From assembly GCA_916610825.1 (NCBI GenBank), contig OU744446.1, positions 13,450,538-13,514,537 of the forward strand: a stretch of DNA of 64,000 nt, written 5' to 3'. A program made the translations under genes and the position numbers. A model generated the notes under the pieces. It searched no databases and was not told where the DNA came from. It worked only from the letters and a program-made list of their open reading frames with translations. The DNA comes from Haliclystus octoradiatus. Its lineage: Eukaryota > Cnidaria > Staurozoa > Stauromedusae > Haliclystidae. Every line of letters begins with the position of its first letter. Positions within the stretch are counted from its first letter, which is position 1. Positions 25,176 to 40,100 of the stretch are shown in pieces.

Positions 25176-28100
25176 CTGCAAAATAAAATACAAATTGGAA
25201 TAAACATTGTCAGAGTCTCATATAGTAGATGTTTAACTTGACCATTTGGCCATCTAATAGCCTTGGAAATTACTAGTACTAATATACAGTAGAAAGCCTA
25301 TGTTTATTTAGAAGTCAAGTCAGTAGAATGTAGGATGCTTTGGACACCGCAAGGATATTAACTGCTATCTGCTATATAAGGTGACTGCTACAACACATGT
25401 GATTGTATCACATGACTTACCTAATTTTTGTGCCAATTTATTATATTTGCATTACAGTAGTGCAGTCTCTGTTACTGGTTGAAATTCCTCAATCGATCCA
25501 ATCATTTCAAAATATATATTTTATACATACACAATAAAAACGTGAACTCGATTTAAAGGGATGTTACTTCAATTTTGCTTAAAATAGTTTTCATGACCTA
25601 TATGAGTGCCTCCCAAAGCTTTTCTAAAACAACAGAATTGCTAGGACTACACATTTTTTATTATTGTGATATTATCCATTCATATATTATTTTTAATCGT
25701 ATTTTGAAAAATAAAGAGGAGCAATTATTCAATAATATATTTTGCAGTTTTAAATGACAATTTTCCTGTAATTATTTTATATTTAAGAATATGTCTCCTG
25801 TGAAAACAGTTCAGGAACGTTAAATGACTCTAGTTTCTATGAACTGTTTATGAAAAAGAACATGCAAAATAGGCCATTAGATGTTCATGGATTCTTTATG
25901 AACTGTTTATAAGGCTTTTATGAAGTGTTTGTAAACAAACTAATTCATGAACTGTTCATAAACTGTTCATGAATTCAACAATTTTGTTGCAAGGGAAACA
26001 CAACCTTAAAATTTCCTGAGATAAAATTACTCGTCTTTATCATCATCATCATCATCATCATCATTTATGCAGTACCTGATAAGTTATATATATAAAACTT
26101 TCGTAATAGGAGTGATCTTTGCAGGCAATTTCAATGCCCAAATTTTAATAATGAAGCTTGTTGATGATGGTCAATTTTCCCCTACAGTTGCCTGGTATAT
26201 GTATAAGTTATGAAACAGGTAAGAGGGCTGTATAAAATTCTATTACATTGGTCAAAAAAAAAATGAAAGTTTGAAAGTTGAATTACATTCTTAATTTTAT
26301 TCTTCTAATGGGTAAGAAAACCACAAATGCATCACTTTGAAACACAAATTGTCAGTATAGGTTCTCATCCAATAGACTTTCAAATGTCACAGTAATATTT
26401 CTGCGATTGTTACCGTCATAGACATAAACAATTATTCTAAAATGCTTTACTGAGATTTAACTATGTATTTTTTAAATTTTTAAGCATTTTCCCCATTGAT
26501 TTTCTGTATAAATTTGGAGAGGCATTGAGCGCCAATTTTCCTATATTTGTTGAACTCAAATGTTGCACTTATGATTTTTTTTACCCATAAGAACAATAAA
26601 ATCGAGAATGCAATTCATCTTTCTTTTTTTTTTTGGACCAGTCTACTGTGCATACTGGTCACAAATGAGTGAGGCAATATTTTCGATTCACAATGTTACC
26701 ATCGAAGCTAATCTGTATGGCCAAAATTAATCTACCTAGCCCAACAAATAATCTGTATAGATATGCCAAGAAAGGCTCTTAACCAATTGCAGTTTGAGAA
26801 AACATTTGACAATTTTGTAAATAATTAAATATAAATATTGTAAATATTGCTAGATACTGAAAATGTGCATACATATTTCATAGTACTGATACATACCTGA
26901 TATATGGCTCAATGTCATCATATTGCCATTGTGAACGAGTACGAAAAAGGATATCAAATCTGAAACAAATATACATTGTATTAACACAGAGAAAGATCTA
27001 CAAACTTCAATAATACAAAACTGAAAACTGCAGAAATTCTGCATGTGTAGTTTTCTTGTACTTTGTAAACTAAACACAACACAACCAAATGAGCTATCCC
27101 CTGCGAAAAAAAGTTCATGAGTTCATAAACGTGAAATTGCCCAAAAGTTCATGAACTGTTCATAAAGTGTTCATGAGCCAGTTCATGAAGTGTTCATGAA
27201 CTCTTTGTGACTGTTCATGAACTGTTCATGAACTCATGGATTTTTTTCACAGGGGATATTAGCTTGTTTACAGGGAGACTCAATATTGTATTGATATTCG
27301 ATTAATAATTGATTACAGTATCAGGTACTTGATTCGAATCTCTAATAAGGTCCGACAAAAGCAGGAATCCTGGAATCCTAGATTCAGGAAGGTTAGAGCA
27401 AAGTCAAAAGAAAATTGATATTTTTAACCATTTATTGGTCAAACATCAACAAAAAAGTTTAGAAGAAAATGGTGAAATATTCTAGGATTCTAGAAGGCTG
27501 AACCTTTTCCCGGACCCTGTCTCCAATGGACATTGAATGACACAATATCTATGAGCAGATTATGAAAAGCTGATAGAAACAGACCATTTTATGTTAGGTT
27601 CATGAATAAAGGGTTACCACATACTTGCCATGTTTGTATTCATATTTACTAAACGAGAAAATGTTGGGAGACACGAGTGAAGCGCTAAAAAATCACGAGC
27701 TCCGAGCGCGTGATTTTTAGCTTCCCGAGTGTCTCCCAACATTTTCGAGTTTAGTAAATATGAATACAAACATTTGCATAGTCATAATTTTCAATTCATG
27801 AATTCACAATTTAAAATTCAATTTCAATTCATAAACCAAGCAAAGAGAATCCCACAACAAGATGAAGATAGATATTGTCGAATAAAGAAAGACATATACA
27901 AGAACGTCTGTAATATAAGTGGTACAATAGTTCTTTAGCAAATTAATGCAGTTATTGTTATTTAAATTTTAGGTTTACCTTGAAACAGCGACGTAGCCTA
28001 TAATTGTCTTTCATTCTGTGTTATTAGTTTGCATGTTACACGACCAATAACTCATTCACCACGCTTTTCAATAAATATAAACATCTTGAGCTAAATGTCG

Positions 28101-31100
28101 TTTTGTAAATCGTAGCCATTATTGAGATATTTATTGGATTGTTATCAAAAAGTTATAAATTCTGTATTATATCACAGATCAAACTTTTTGAAGCTTGCGG
28201 TTTCTCCCAATTTTCAGAGCCATGTTTTACCCTAGGATTTCATGCACGCTCTTTCGACCAATCAGATCGCAGAAAACCTTCGTGATATTTTAGAATTGCT
28301 TTTTTAAAACATCACAAAGGTTTTCTGCAATCTGATTGGTCGAAAGAGTGTGCATGAAATCCTAGGGTAAAACATGGCTCCGAAAACCGGGAAAAACAGC
28401 AAGCTTCAAAAAGTTTGATCTGTGATAAAATACAGAATTTATATCTTTTTGATAACAATCCAATAAATATCCCAATAATGGCAAAGATTTACAAAACGAT
28501 ATTTAGCTCAAGATGTTTATATTTATTGAAAAGCGTGGTAAATGAGTTATTGGTCGTGTAACATGCAAAATAAAAACACAGAATGAAAGACAATTATAAG
28601 CTATACGCTGTTTCAAGGTAAACCTAAATTTAAATAACAATTACTGCGTTAATTTGCTAAAGAACTATTGTACCACTTATATTACAGACGTTCTTGTACT
28701 GTATATGACTTTCTTTATTCGACAATATCTATCTTCATCTCGTTGTGGGATTCTCTTTGCTTGGTTTATGAATTGAAATTGAATTTTAAATTGTGAATTC
28801 ATGAATTGAAAATTCGCCGTCGAATGAGATTCCGACATTTGTTTTATTTAGAAAAGGGTTACCACATGCTTGCATACCTGGAAGCAGGATCTGATGATAA
28901 GCTGTCAGCTGGAAAATACCAAATAACAGGAGGTGATGAAAATTGTTCTGATAAAGCGATTCCCTATTCAAACGTAAAAGATGAATAATAGGTGAACATC
29001 TTTTTTTTAATGTACAAATGTAAACATAACTTAGTAATAGTGACATAAGAAAACGATATCTTTTAAAACTTAAATTGTAATAATCAAGTAAGCAAAGAAC
29101 CTTTGATTTTGTAGTTTAGATGTTTTATCTTTAGAATTTTTACTGGTACTATGTAAAGTAGATGGTCTTTCAGTCTGCCATAGCCTGCAATGATTTATTT
29201 CAACAAACTATCTATCATCTATCTATCTCAAGACATAGAATTCAATTGCCAAATTTAACATAGCATATAAGGTATTAAAAACAGTTCATGAGTGTTAAAT
29301 GGCCCAATTTTCATCAATTAATTATTGACATTTCATGAAAAACAGGCCATTTAACGTTCATGAACAGTTCCTGAACTCTGTGAAATGTTTCACATGTTTT
29401 CACATGTGTAAATGTTGAAATTTAAGGTTGACAGTAATGCGTTATGTTAAAAGTTTTATTATTATAGTGTGATGGAATATTCAAGAACAAGATATCAAAA
29501 CTATAAATCTTTGTTTTGAAAAATCTGAAGAGGCATATCAACCTTAAGAGAGATGAGCAAATCAATAATACATAGGGTAGCCTGAAAGTCTACCAACATT
29601 TGGGAAATTGTTTATTTGAAGTTTCAAGCATGTTGTTTTAGAATGTGTGTATGAAGATAAACAAAACTTAAGATGGACTAAAGAACACATTTATGTAAAG
29701 ACGGAGGGGGTGGTTTGCTGGTTACACAATCATGAACATTGATCAACTGATTCATGAACTGTCAATGAAATCTCCTTGAAACACAGGGAAGTTTATCATA
29801 TGAATAAATGGAGATTCTCTGTAAGATACTGTTAATAAGAGGTCTACGAGTTTCAATAATAAATTTTATGTAGGGTAAAACTGTACATGGTGAGTCCAAG
29901 ACGTTCCTAAATTATCATCACATGTTCATGAGTTTATGTGCAGCGATTTGCTTAGATTAACGACGGTAGTATGTATTACATTCAGTTGGTTCTCTGATGT
30001 TGTCATTCCTTCTGGTACAGTTTCTTTCCATGCATCCATAAATTCATGATAATGAAACTATAATAATATAATATAATATGAGGTGAACACATGAATGTGA
30101 GAGTGCTCAATGTTTGTTAAGACAGAGCATAATATAGAATAGACGCAAAGATGAGGCAAAAGCCTTTTCCGTTACTCGGAATTTCACGTGTTTGCTTTGC
30201 GTTCATCAGACGGTTTCCTATGATAATGAAACTATAAATAATACATAATTCAAACATTGGTTCACAACTGACAATGATATGCAGCACAGATATAGTATGA
30301 AACAAATAGAAATGAAATAATAAGCTGCGGGACACATGTACACCATCCTATTTCTACGCTTGCAAGATAAGATCAAGAACAATTAATAAATTGAGTAATT
30401 GAGCAGTTTATGAACAATTCATGAATATTCAATGAACTGATTCATTCTAACAGGTAATTCTTGCAATTTGATTGGTTGAATGATTCTGCTAGAAATCGGC
30501 ATGAAAATGCCTTTGAAAAGTTTTCAATTTCAGGTTTATGAATTTTTAATTAATAATTAATAAACTGTCCATGGACGCGTGTTTGATCAGTATTAACTCT
30601 TCATGCAATTCAATTCATGAATTACTCCTGAATTCCATCAATCTGTTCATGAAGTTTCACTGGAGGTAGAATATAATCCATCAACAAAACAGCATTAATG
30701 TATTTCATAACAAATTGTGGAATTAATTGCAAAGCATAAACTGTAAAATGCAAATGCAGTGTAAATGCAAACTCAACAAACAGAAAAGTTTAATTCACAA
30801 TTTGAAACAAATAATGACGTTTACATTTTGTTTTAATTATAAAAAAATGATTAGTGGAGACTGAGAAGAAAGCAGACTTTTCATGTTTAATGTTTATTTA
30901 GCAAGGCATTAAATTGTGCAAATCCCTTTCTTTGCTGAGAAACTCAGTTGATAATGTAATGTTTCTGTTCAAAGAATGACTTGATTTTCAATCAGGATCT
31001 TTTTAAGTTAATGATAATTCATGAATTACAATGATGAAAAGTTCATGAAAATAACCAATTAACCTTCATGAACTGTTTATCGTAACTTAATCATGCACAC

Positions 31101-34100
31101 CGTTTTCCAATGCATGAAATGTTTATAAGCAATTCAGTATCTCTACCATTCTGATAACAGTCTATGAACAATGCATTAAAGGTTCATGCAAAAATTATTG
31201 AAAGGGAGACACTTTAAAATTCACAAACTAAGTTAAAGTGTATATATCACATTTTTTTTACATAACGTTTGGATAGAACTTTTTTTCTATCCTCACGTGT
31301 CACTGTTGCTTTTTGCATAGTACGACTTTTTCCCTGTCAAAATTGACCTTAAACATGGTATTTTGGAGATTGTCGTGTCAAACTTTTTGAAACCAAAAAA
31401 GGAACAATATTATTTTCCACGAGAGAGTTTGACCGTGCTTTTTGGCCAACATTCTACGTTTTTAATTGCTAAATGAAAAAAAATGTTGGAATTGTTTTAC
31501 TTTTTTTCATTAAAATTTTAACTGTTTATCCTGATCCTGCTAGCTACTGTTCATGAACTGATAACATATTCCAGAATGAGCTATATCTTCAGTTGTGACT
31601 TTCGTTTCAACACCTCAGCACATACTTATCACATCATAAATTTTAATTTTATCATCTTCATGTTTCGAATCCAAAGATCTTGCCTTCGGAAATATTAAAA
31701 CTGAACAATTATCTAATAAAATGTTGCATTTCAACACTAATAAAATGATATTAAACAGCGAGAAAAATTATCGTTTTGGCCATTTTCCGGTTTAATTTCC
31801 ACATGCTAACTGAAGTGTGGACAAGAAACACCTCCACGGTTATTAGATTTTCTAATTAGCATAACAAAGAGATGAAAGATGACAATTGAAAGCTGAAAAA
31901 AATGGCTGCTCAACACACAAAAAACGATCTCAAGAATCAGAAACTAATGATCATTAGATGGCATGGTCTTTAATTTCTGGTTGGAATAGAACAATATAAT
32001 TGAGGACACAGATAAAATGATTGAGTTTTACTTCAATTTCTGCTTTCAATCAAACTTTCTTACTTTGATTACAAAGCATTCTTTTTTGAGAAATATATTC
32101 CAGCTTATGAAAATGCATTCGGCAGCGGAGATGTTCTGCTTTTAAGAATGAAAGTTTTATAGCAATAAGTACAGCCCAAAAATCAAGCATATGCCATTTG
32201 GTTTAGTTTATTTATACAGTTTTGGAAATTACACTTAATTTTTGTTTGAAAAACTGGTCTGATTATTAAATTGAACTTTTTCCTAAAAGAAATTCCTATG
32301 CACAAACTGTAATGATTGGTATCGCAACTATAGCAACGTAATTAGTGTTTTGCAATAATGATGTCATTAAGTTTCGAAGTGAAACTGCTCTGCTAGTTGT
32401 GTGTTTTGTAACTTTTATTGTGTCTTCAACTAAGTTTACATTTGTTACAAAACTGATTGTGGACATTAGAAATGGAGTACAGTTATCAAAAAAACATTTG
32501 AAGGTCACATGTGATTGAGGTTTGGTTCCATGAATGCAAAAATTTTGTGCTACCCTGAGCGTTGCGTAGCGACGCAATAATCCTGACGATGTGATAAGTA
32601 TGTGCTAGAAAATGTTAAAACGAAAAGTTACAACTTTGAAGGTATAACCCAACAGTGACATGTACAGATAAAAATTATATCAAAATCTGTTGTGTAAAAA
32701 ATGCGATATATACACTTTAATAGGCTCTGGAACTCTTTGAAAACTGGGTTTAGCAGCGGTTGTTAGTGATAGACGTCAGACAGACAATCCAAGAAGTAAG
32801 AAATACATACCTTTCCTGCTGGTCTCAGCAGACAGACTGCACAAAATCTACACACTTCGTCTTCTAAAAGCTGATAGATCACCTCTCCAGTATCTTAAAA
32901 TTAGAAATATAAAAATAGCTTGAAATACATTGAAATAAAATACATAAAAATGTAATTATGTTATTCACCCATATATTATTTATATATATAAATAGAGGAG
33001 TCAAAGACTGCACATTTTTCTACAAAATGTGTAGTCTAGAAAAATGTGTAGTCTTTGACTCCTCTATTAATATTTACAGCTCTGTCGACAGATGTTGAGC
33101 ACTGTTTTACTACTATTGGATAATATTTATTATTTATTATTATATACAGTCAAACCTGTTATAACGGTCACCTCTATACAGCGGCCACCTGTCTATAGTG
33201 GTCACTCTTGTATTTATAAAATAGTATTTTCTATTGAATCAAACCTGTATATAAATTCCACCTGTCTATAGTGGTCAATTTATCTACCTCTCGTAGCTGG
33301 CTGTTATATACAGGTTTAACTGTATAGTTTTTTTTTGGAAGAAACTGCTGTATCACATATAGAATTTCAATACTTTTATATGTATCCATATATGATAACA
33401 AATTGATTAGTAAGATGAGACAAAAAGAGGCATTTGAATTCTCACTACTCTGAGTTTCACGCCATAGGCTTGATGATATACTTCCCTAGTGATTGCCTAT
33501 GGTGTGAAACTCGGAGAAGAGAGAATTCGTATGTCTCTTTTTTGACTCATTTTATATATTTATTAAAGCTCTGGTATTTATTTTACCCATGTGGAAAACA
33601 GTTCAGGACTTCATGAACAGTTCATCAACCCTCTCGGACAGTTCATAAACAGTTCATAAACAGTTCATGAACGTTAAATAACCCCAATATTCATGAACTG
33701 TTCATGAACTGTTCATGAACTGTTCATGAAAGTCCATCAATCCTCTTGGACAGTTCGTGAACAGTTCATGAACAGTTAACAAACAGTTAACGAACCGTTC
33801 ATGAATAGTTCATGAACTGTTCAGAAATATTTTCTTCTGCACCAAGAATACGGTCTCAATTAATTCACCACAAATTTTGAATAACTGGAATCTTGCTGAA
33901 ACTTATTGAATCTACAGGGTACTGAATTTGGAAAAATTCAGTAGGCCTTCAAATGTTAAGGTGCCTTCCAGAAGGTTTTCAGTGGAAATAAAATAATCTG
34001 CATTAAAGTTTCTAGTATAATTAAGTACCCAATATCATTTCACTACCAGTATGTTGTCAGCAGTGAATCAGTATATCCAAGTATTCGTACAGTAGTCGCT

Positions 34101-37100
34101 TAAGGACTAAGTAGTTTTGCAGCCACATTCAAGCCTTTGAAAACATCTCCCTGAATTGAATTCACCATGAAGTTGAAGCTCAATAGTATTTAGGAGCAAC
34201 TTTCACTTTACTCATATGGTGACAATAGTGACAATAATTGACATACCCTCTTCTGTGTGTATAGCTTTTCCAAGAGATTTCAAACAATGGGACACAATGA
34301 AACTGTTAATTGAAAATTAAAAAACGTATTTGAAGGAAATCAAACATTCATTCAAGTTTTAACCAGACAAACCTTTAAATAAAAAATTATTGACCAATGC
34401 TATTGCTCTATAATATTGTAGCACAAGCAGTCATGATCAGTTTAATAAAAATAGTTTAACACAATGATAGTCTACATAAAGTTGACTCATCATCAATTTC
34501 ACAGAGTTCAAACATTTTCTTTATCATTTTTTTTTTGAATCAATCCTGAGCAGCTGGATCTAATTTCTCTCTGTCTACTATCCATAGTTTATAGAACAAT
34601 GTGTGAGTTTTTATCAAATGCAAGTGGAATTAATGAACTGTTCATATTTGGAACATCAAAAGTTCACGAACAGTTCATAATGAACACTTTTTCATGCTAA
34701 CAATTGTGTGCCCATTCATGTTAATTGCATTCAATTTTTGAAATTGTTTAGGGAATGTCCATCAAGCAGAGGTCATGTCCAACATTGAAAATCTCCTTAA
34801 ATTGAGGAACATTAGTAACCTTTTCAGGATTTTTAAATATCAACAGCAATAACAACAACATATAACAATAACAATAACAAGACTATGAAAGTAATTTGAA
34901 AAAAAGATATGATAAATGTCCACCATTAAGTATTCTATTGCCTTTGAACGAGTGGGTCCAAATCCCTCTTATATCAACGTAAGTGTGCCGCTTTATTGTT
35001 TTTTCAACCGCTGCTTTTTAAATGTGATTGAATCAAACATTTAATTGAAATCAAAATGAACTAGTGTTGGTCGATCTAGGACAGAATTGATAGTAGCGGA
35101 AGTTAACAAGATGCAATGAAAAGATTTCTACAGGTTAGCGAGTCAATTACTAAAGTACCGTCAAAGGTGTACAATACCAGCCGGGTGAGTGTAACATAAT
35201 CTCTTTGTGTGTGCACGTCCCAAAGGCTAGGGTGAGTCAATCCCTCTTGCCATCATGCTTGCTAATTTCAGACATTGCACTCTGGATATTTCCATGTGCT
35301 ATATGTCCAATGCCATTTTCTAATTGTCACAATCAGATGCAATGTGACATCCTAATACCTGACACCAAGGTATCTTTGTGTTAACTGCACATTGTCATTA
35401 CTATATATTATTATGTGCTATATTGCAATTTGTGAGTAACGTGCTATACTGCACATTATGGATTATGTGCTATACTGCAGTTGGTGAGTTTGTTTTATTC
35501 TACGCCAATCCAAAGTTGCTATAGGATACTGCAATGAGGCTAACCGATGTTGCAATTGATCAATTGTGTCTTGATCAGGTTAGGTAATTATATGAGGAAT
35601 TCCACTGAGCAGTGTGACTGGCGCTTGGTCTTAGTGGTGACAGGTCTGCTTTCTATGGTAGTCATGATTAAATTCAACACCAGTTGTTCCACCAACCAAG
35701 CACCAAAACCAAACAATATATTACAATATCATTGATACAGTAAAGATATGCTAAAATATTCAATAAAATTTCTTATTGAATATATTCTGCAAAAGCTAAA
35801 CAAATGAGGTATAATTATTTTTACCTTGGATACAGATTTTCTAATAATTTACAGCATTCGTTAATAGGCACTTCAAGATAGCTCCATCCCATTTCTTCAA
35901 GAGATGATAAAATACGATTTCCAACATCACTATAATAATCAGGATCTAAAAGTCTCCAATGACCTATAAAAGAAATTTACAAAAATCGTAAGCACTGTGG
36001 TAGCTGCAGTTACGATGAAACATGAACTCGTTAACAGGGTCAACTCATAAAGCATTAAAACTCAAATGTTTCACCTTAACTTGTTGTACTAAGTGCCTTG
36101 ATTACTCTGACATGTTGTTTTTACAAATGGGGATTCAAAGTTAAGTGAATTCCTAGTGTCTAATTTCTTATTATATAATGTTATGCTGTGGACGAATGCT
36201 TGATGGCACAAGAATTTAGACATTATGATGTCACTTAACTGTGGATCTTTGTTTTTCAAGAATTGAAATTGACACTTTTTCAAATCCTTATTCTTCAAAA
36301 AATGCTTAACGGTATAAAATTTTGAGTTTTAATTTTTTACGAGTTGATCCTATTCATCTCACATTCATGACATGCTCATAAACCCTCCAGGAAATACACA
36401 ATAACTGTGCATGGAATTTTATCGCAGGGGTTGTTTGAGTAATATTTTTTTTATCAGCTATAACTTGCCATAAATTCAATGTTAATAAGTAGTTCCATAT
36501 TTTGGCTAGAAAGACCAGGCAGAGAGACAACATATTATTTGTATTGAGTAATGAGAATTAAAAAATGCAAAACAAGGAAACTGTCTTGTTCAATAGACTG
36601 TGAATACATTCATAGTTTCATACATACATACCATATATCTAACATGCAAATTCAACTGTTTTGACTTTCTTAAAGACTCACCTTTCACTTTAATAGCATT
36701 CAGTTTTGCCAACTCTTTGACTATCTCCTTTTCACTAGCTTGAACATGGTTGAGTAACTCACGCATCGTAAACTAACATTATACAAATAAAGATTAAGTA
36801 CAAGGTGATTGAAATTACTCACCACTGCAAAAAAACAGTTCAAAGACGTTTAATAAACAAAAACAGTTCAATAAACAAAAAGTTGTCTATGGACAATTTA
36901 TTAAGTTTGAATGAAATGTTTTCATAAATTTTTCATGAACTTTCAACATATTTATCATGAAAAGTTAATGTGGAAGGATATTAAAATGAAAATAGTGATT
37001 CTGTCCTGAAAGGTTCGGCAGCCCTATACGCCTCTGGCGTAAAGAAAGCTTGGAAAGATGAAGTAAAAGACGCAAGAGTGAAATGAAGCATGTACGAACG

Positions 37101-40100
37101 GAGCAGGAGAAGAACGATTTAAGAAAAGATATGTACTGAAGAAAACTGATGAAATTTATTATTGATTTATTGGATTTATTGGTCAATTAACTTTAATATG
37201 TTAAAATACTGTTTTCAAAACTTAGGAAATATTTTTACTAGGTGGCGAGGGATAGAGTATTCGTAATGTTATTTGATTGAATAGGCCTACTGTATTGAGA
37301 TTATTTGTCAAGAGATTCATGAGAGTATAAATCTGGGTGGTGTTCAAAGTCCTGCAACAAGTTTATGAAAATAAGTTTGTTTTGCAGTGATAAAATATTT
37401 GGCATTACTTTCCGATTACTTTATCAATTATAAAATATATGTTGTTTTGGTATTATCAAGTACTTTGGTAAAAATGTTTTCAGTGTTGATATTTTTACCA
37501 TTTTGAAGTCTTGAATGATTTGATATAATTGTTGTTTGCGTGATTTGGTTATTGTTAACAGATTCCTGTCCATTAAAACCCCTGAGTCAATATAATGTTA
37601 CATCTTTAAGGACAGAAATGCTTTTGATAAATATTTCCAAAGTAATATCAAAGTCATTAGTAACTCATTACTTTTTGAAGAATGCAATATAACCCCTGTG
37701 AAAACAGTTCATGATCGTTAAATTACTTAATTTTCATGATCTGTTCATGAACTATTCATGAAATTCATTTCATGAAAATTGGGCAATTTAACGTTCATGA
37801 ACTGTTCATGGACTGTTTAAAGTTTATAAAGTGCTCATGAACAGTTCATGAAAGTTTGTAAAGTTTGTAAACTAGTTTTTAGGACTAAGCAATATGTAAT
37901 AATGTATTACAATTTGTGTTACAATATACTTGTATTATGTAAATTATAATAATTGCTTTTCTATAGCCACATACCATCATATTGTTGTATAAATATTGCA
38001 TTCTGTATATGTCAATTGTCACATATTGCCTGCCAAGTGATGAGGCAGTAATTAATCAGACAGAATAGATTTGAGCTTGGTGATATAAGTTGTGTGTTTG
38101 ATCTCTGATAATGTTAAATTCTTAATTAATTACTTGTGAGTTTCAAATCAAACTGTGCTTGTGAATAATATAATAAATATTAAAAATGTTATAGGCTACT
38201 TCAAACTTTTAAACTAAATACTGCACCTTTAATGGCTTTGTGAACCCTACTGTGCTAATCAATAATGGAATATCTAAAAACAATTACAATATAACCCGCT
38301 TAAGTGTAAGTCAAAATTGTCAACAATTTTCATTGCAGTTATCCGAATTTGCAGTTATCCGAAATTGTTTAACAAAGACATAACTACAAAGTAGTCAATA
38401 GAGTTTTAAAGTCAGGTTGCATATAAGCGGGAATTTCATTTATGTGAATTGCGCTTAAGCGGGTTCCACTGTATTCACCTTTTCTTTGATAGGATCTTCG
38501 TTTTCTTCGCCATTGAAATACGATTTTTCTAACAAATGCTTCAGTTTTTCAATTCTTGGATTAATCTTTTTGAGTTCATAGTATGAAGTCAAGTATCCGT
38601 TGGCCTAATAAAAATGTGAAATATTATCTTTGAAGTATTAGTGACCTCACTTACATGTAGCCTCACCTAATGTAACAATAATAATAATGATTAGGTTGTT
38701 GCCTCATGTAGACTCGGATGAAGACTCTTATATGTGAGATCCAGGCATTTGGTTGATAGTTGACATGAAAAATAGTTCTTTCCTGTTCATAATTAAAACT
38801 TATCTTTATAATTGTTTAAATCATGTATAGGCCTACATATAACAGTGTTGTAACAAGGGTGACTTGCAGTCGTTTTGTAAGAAGAACAGATGATCCTGTA
38901 ATGCCAACGATTAGAGCACTGGACGAGGCAATCAGATACAGTGTGTTCGACTCACATGAACAGACCTGCTTTTCTGCTTCACAAAGTTTCCTAGATTTTA
39001 ACATTGACATCAATGTGTCTTTCTGTTTTCGAGGCAGCAAACAAGTTTTATAGACGGTAGGGTAGGCTAGCAATTGCTTTTCTATCCAGTTGCCAGTCAA
39101 ATCATCGATCATTATATGCTTGAAAGGATTGACTTCAATTGAAACATTGGTAACGATGATATGTTCCAAAGATATCCAATTCTTAGCTATCTCCAGGTTG
39201 TCACAAAGTTTGAGATTTAAGAAACATGACCTTTGGAAGATCAGCCCAATTCAGAAGGTTTTGAAATAATAATGTTTTACTTATTTGAAAGTCGGATGAA
39301 AAAAAAATTTAGCTTGAATTTGGTCTTATCGAACTTTCAACATTATTTGAATTTCATAACTTTTGAATACGATCACAATTTTGGAAGGTACGCTAACTTT
39401 AAGCTCCTGCGGTGAGATTATCAAACAGTTGAGGTATTTGGGATATAAATATATAAAATTCAATGGCCTACCTGTAATTTGATTAGATCTTCAAAACACA
39501 CATCTAAAGAAACAAAAAATTACATTGGGTTATCATTTCACTACAAATTTTGAACATCTGAAAACATACTGAAGACATTCACAAACTTTATGAAACCCCA
39601 TACACTGTTCATGGACACCATATAGATAGATATTTTAGTTTGATTAAGCTAAATATAGTTCTAACATTATCATTGTTATACCGTAAAAGAAAGATGAGGC
39701 AAACGAAGTGTAGGTGGTTCCAGGCTAATTATTTACCAATCGATATGGATTGGCAATGTGTTGATAATTACCAATTAAACTCATCGCCAGTAGATGAATT
39801 ATAATTACTTGGCCTAGGTGCTTGGTTGGTGGGAGTCATTTGCTTGGTGGTGTGTGCACTCACCTTGAGAACCCTATCCTGCCCCAACCAAGTACCAGTC
39901 ACACTGATTAACATAATATTATTGTATAATAATATTATATAATATTGCCATAGTAACCACCTGAAGAGGTGCGTCATCTTGCGACCGGCTTAATTCACCT
40001 TCCCCCCAATAATCAAATTGATGCTTCATGAACTTTTTAAGCATATCCTACAGCGGCTTGGAAAAACTGTAAGTTAGGGGTGAGACGATTGCTTTGAAAA

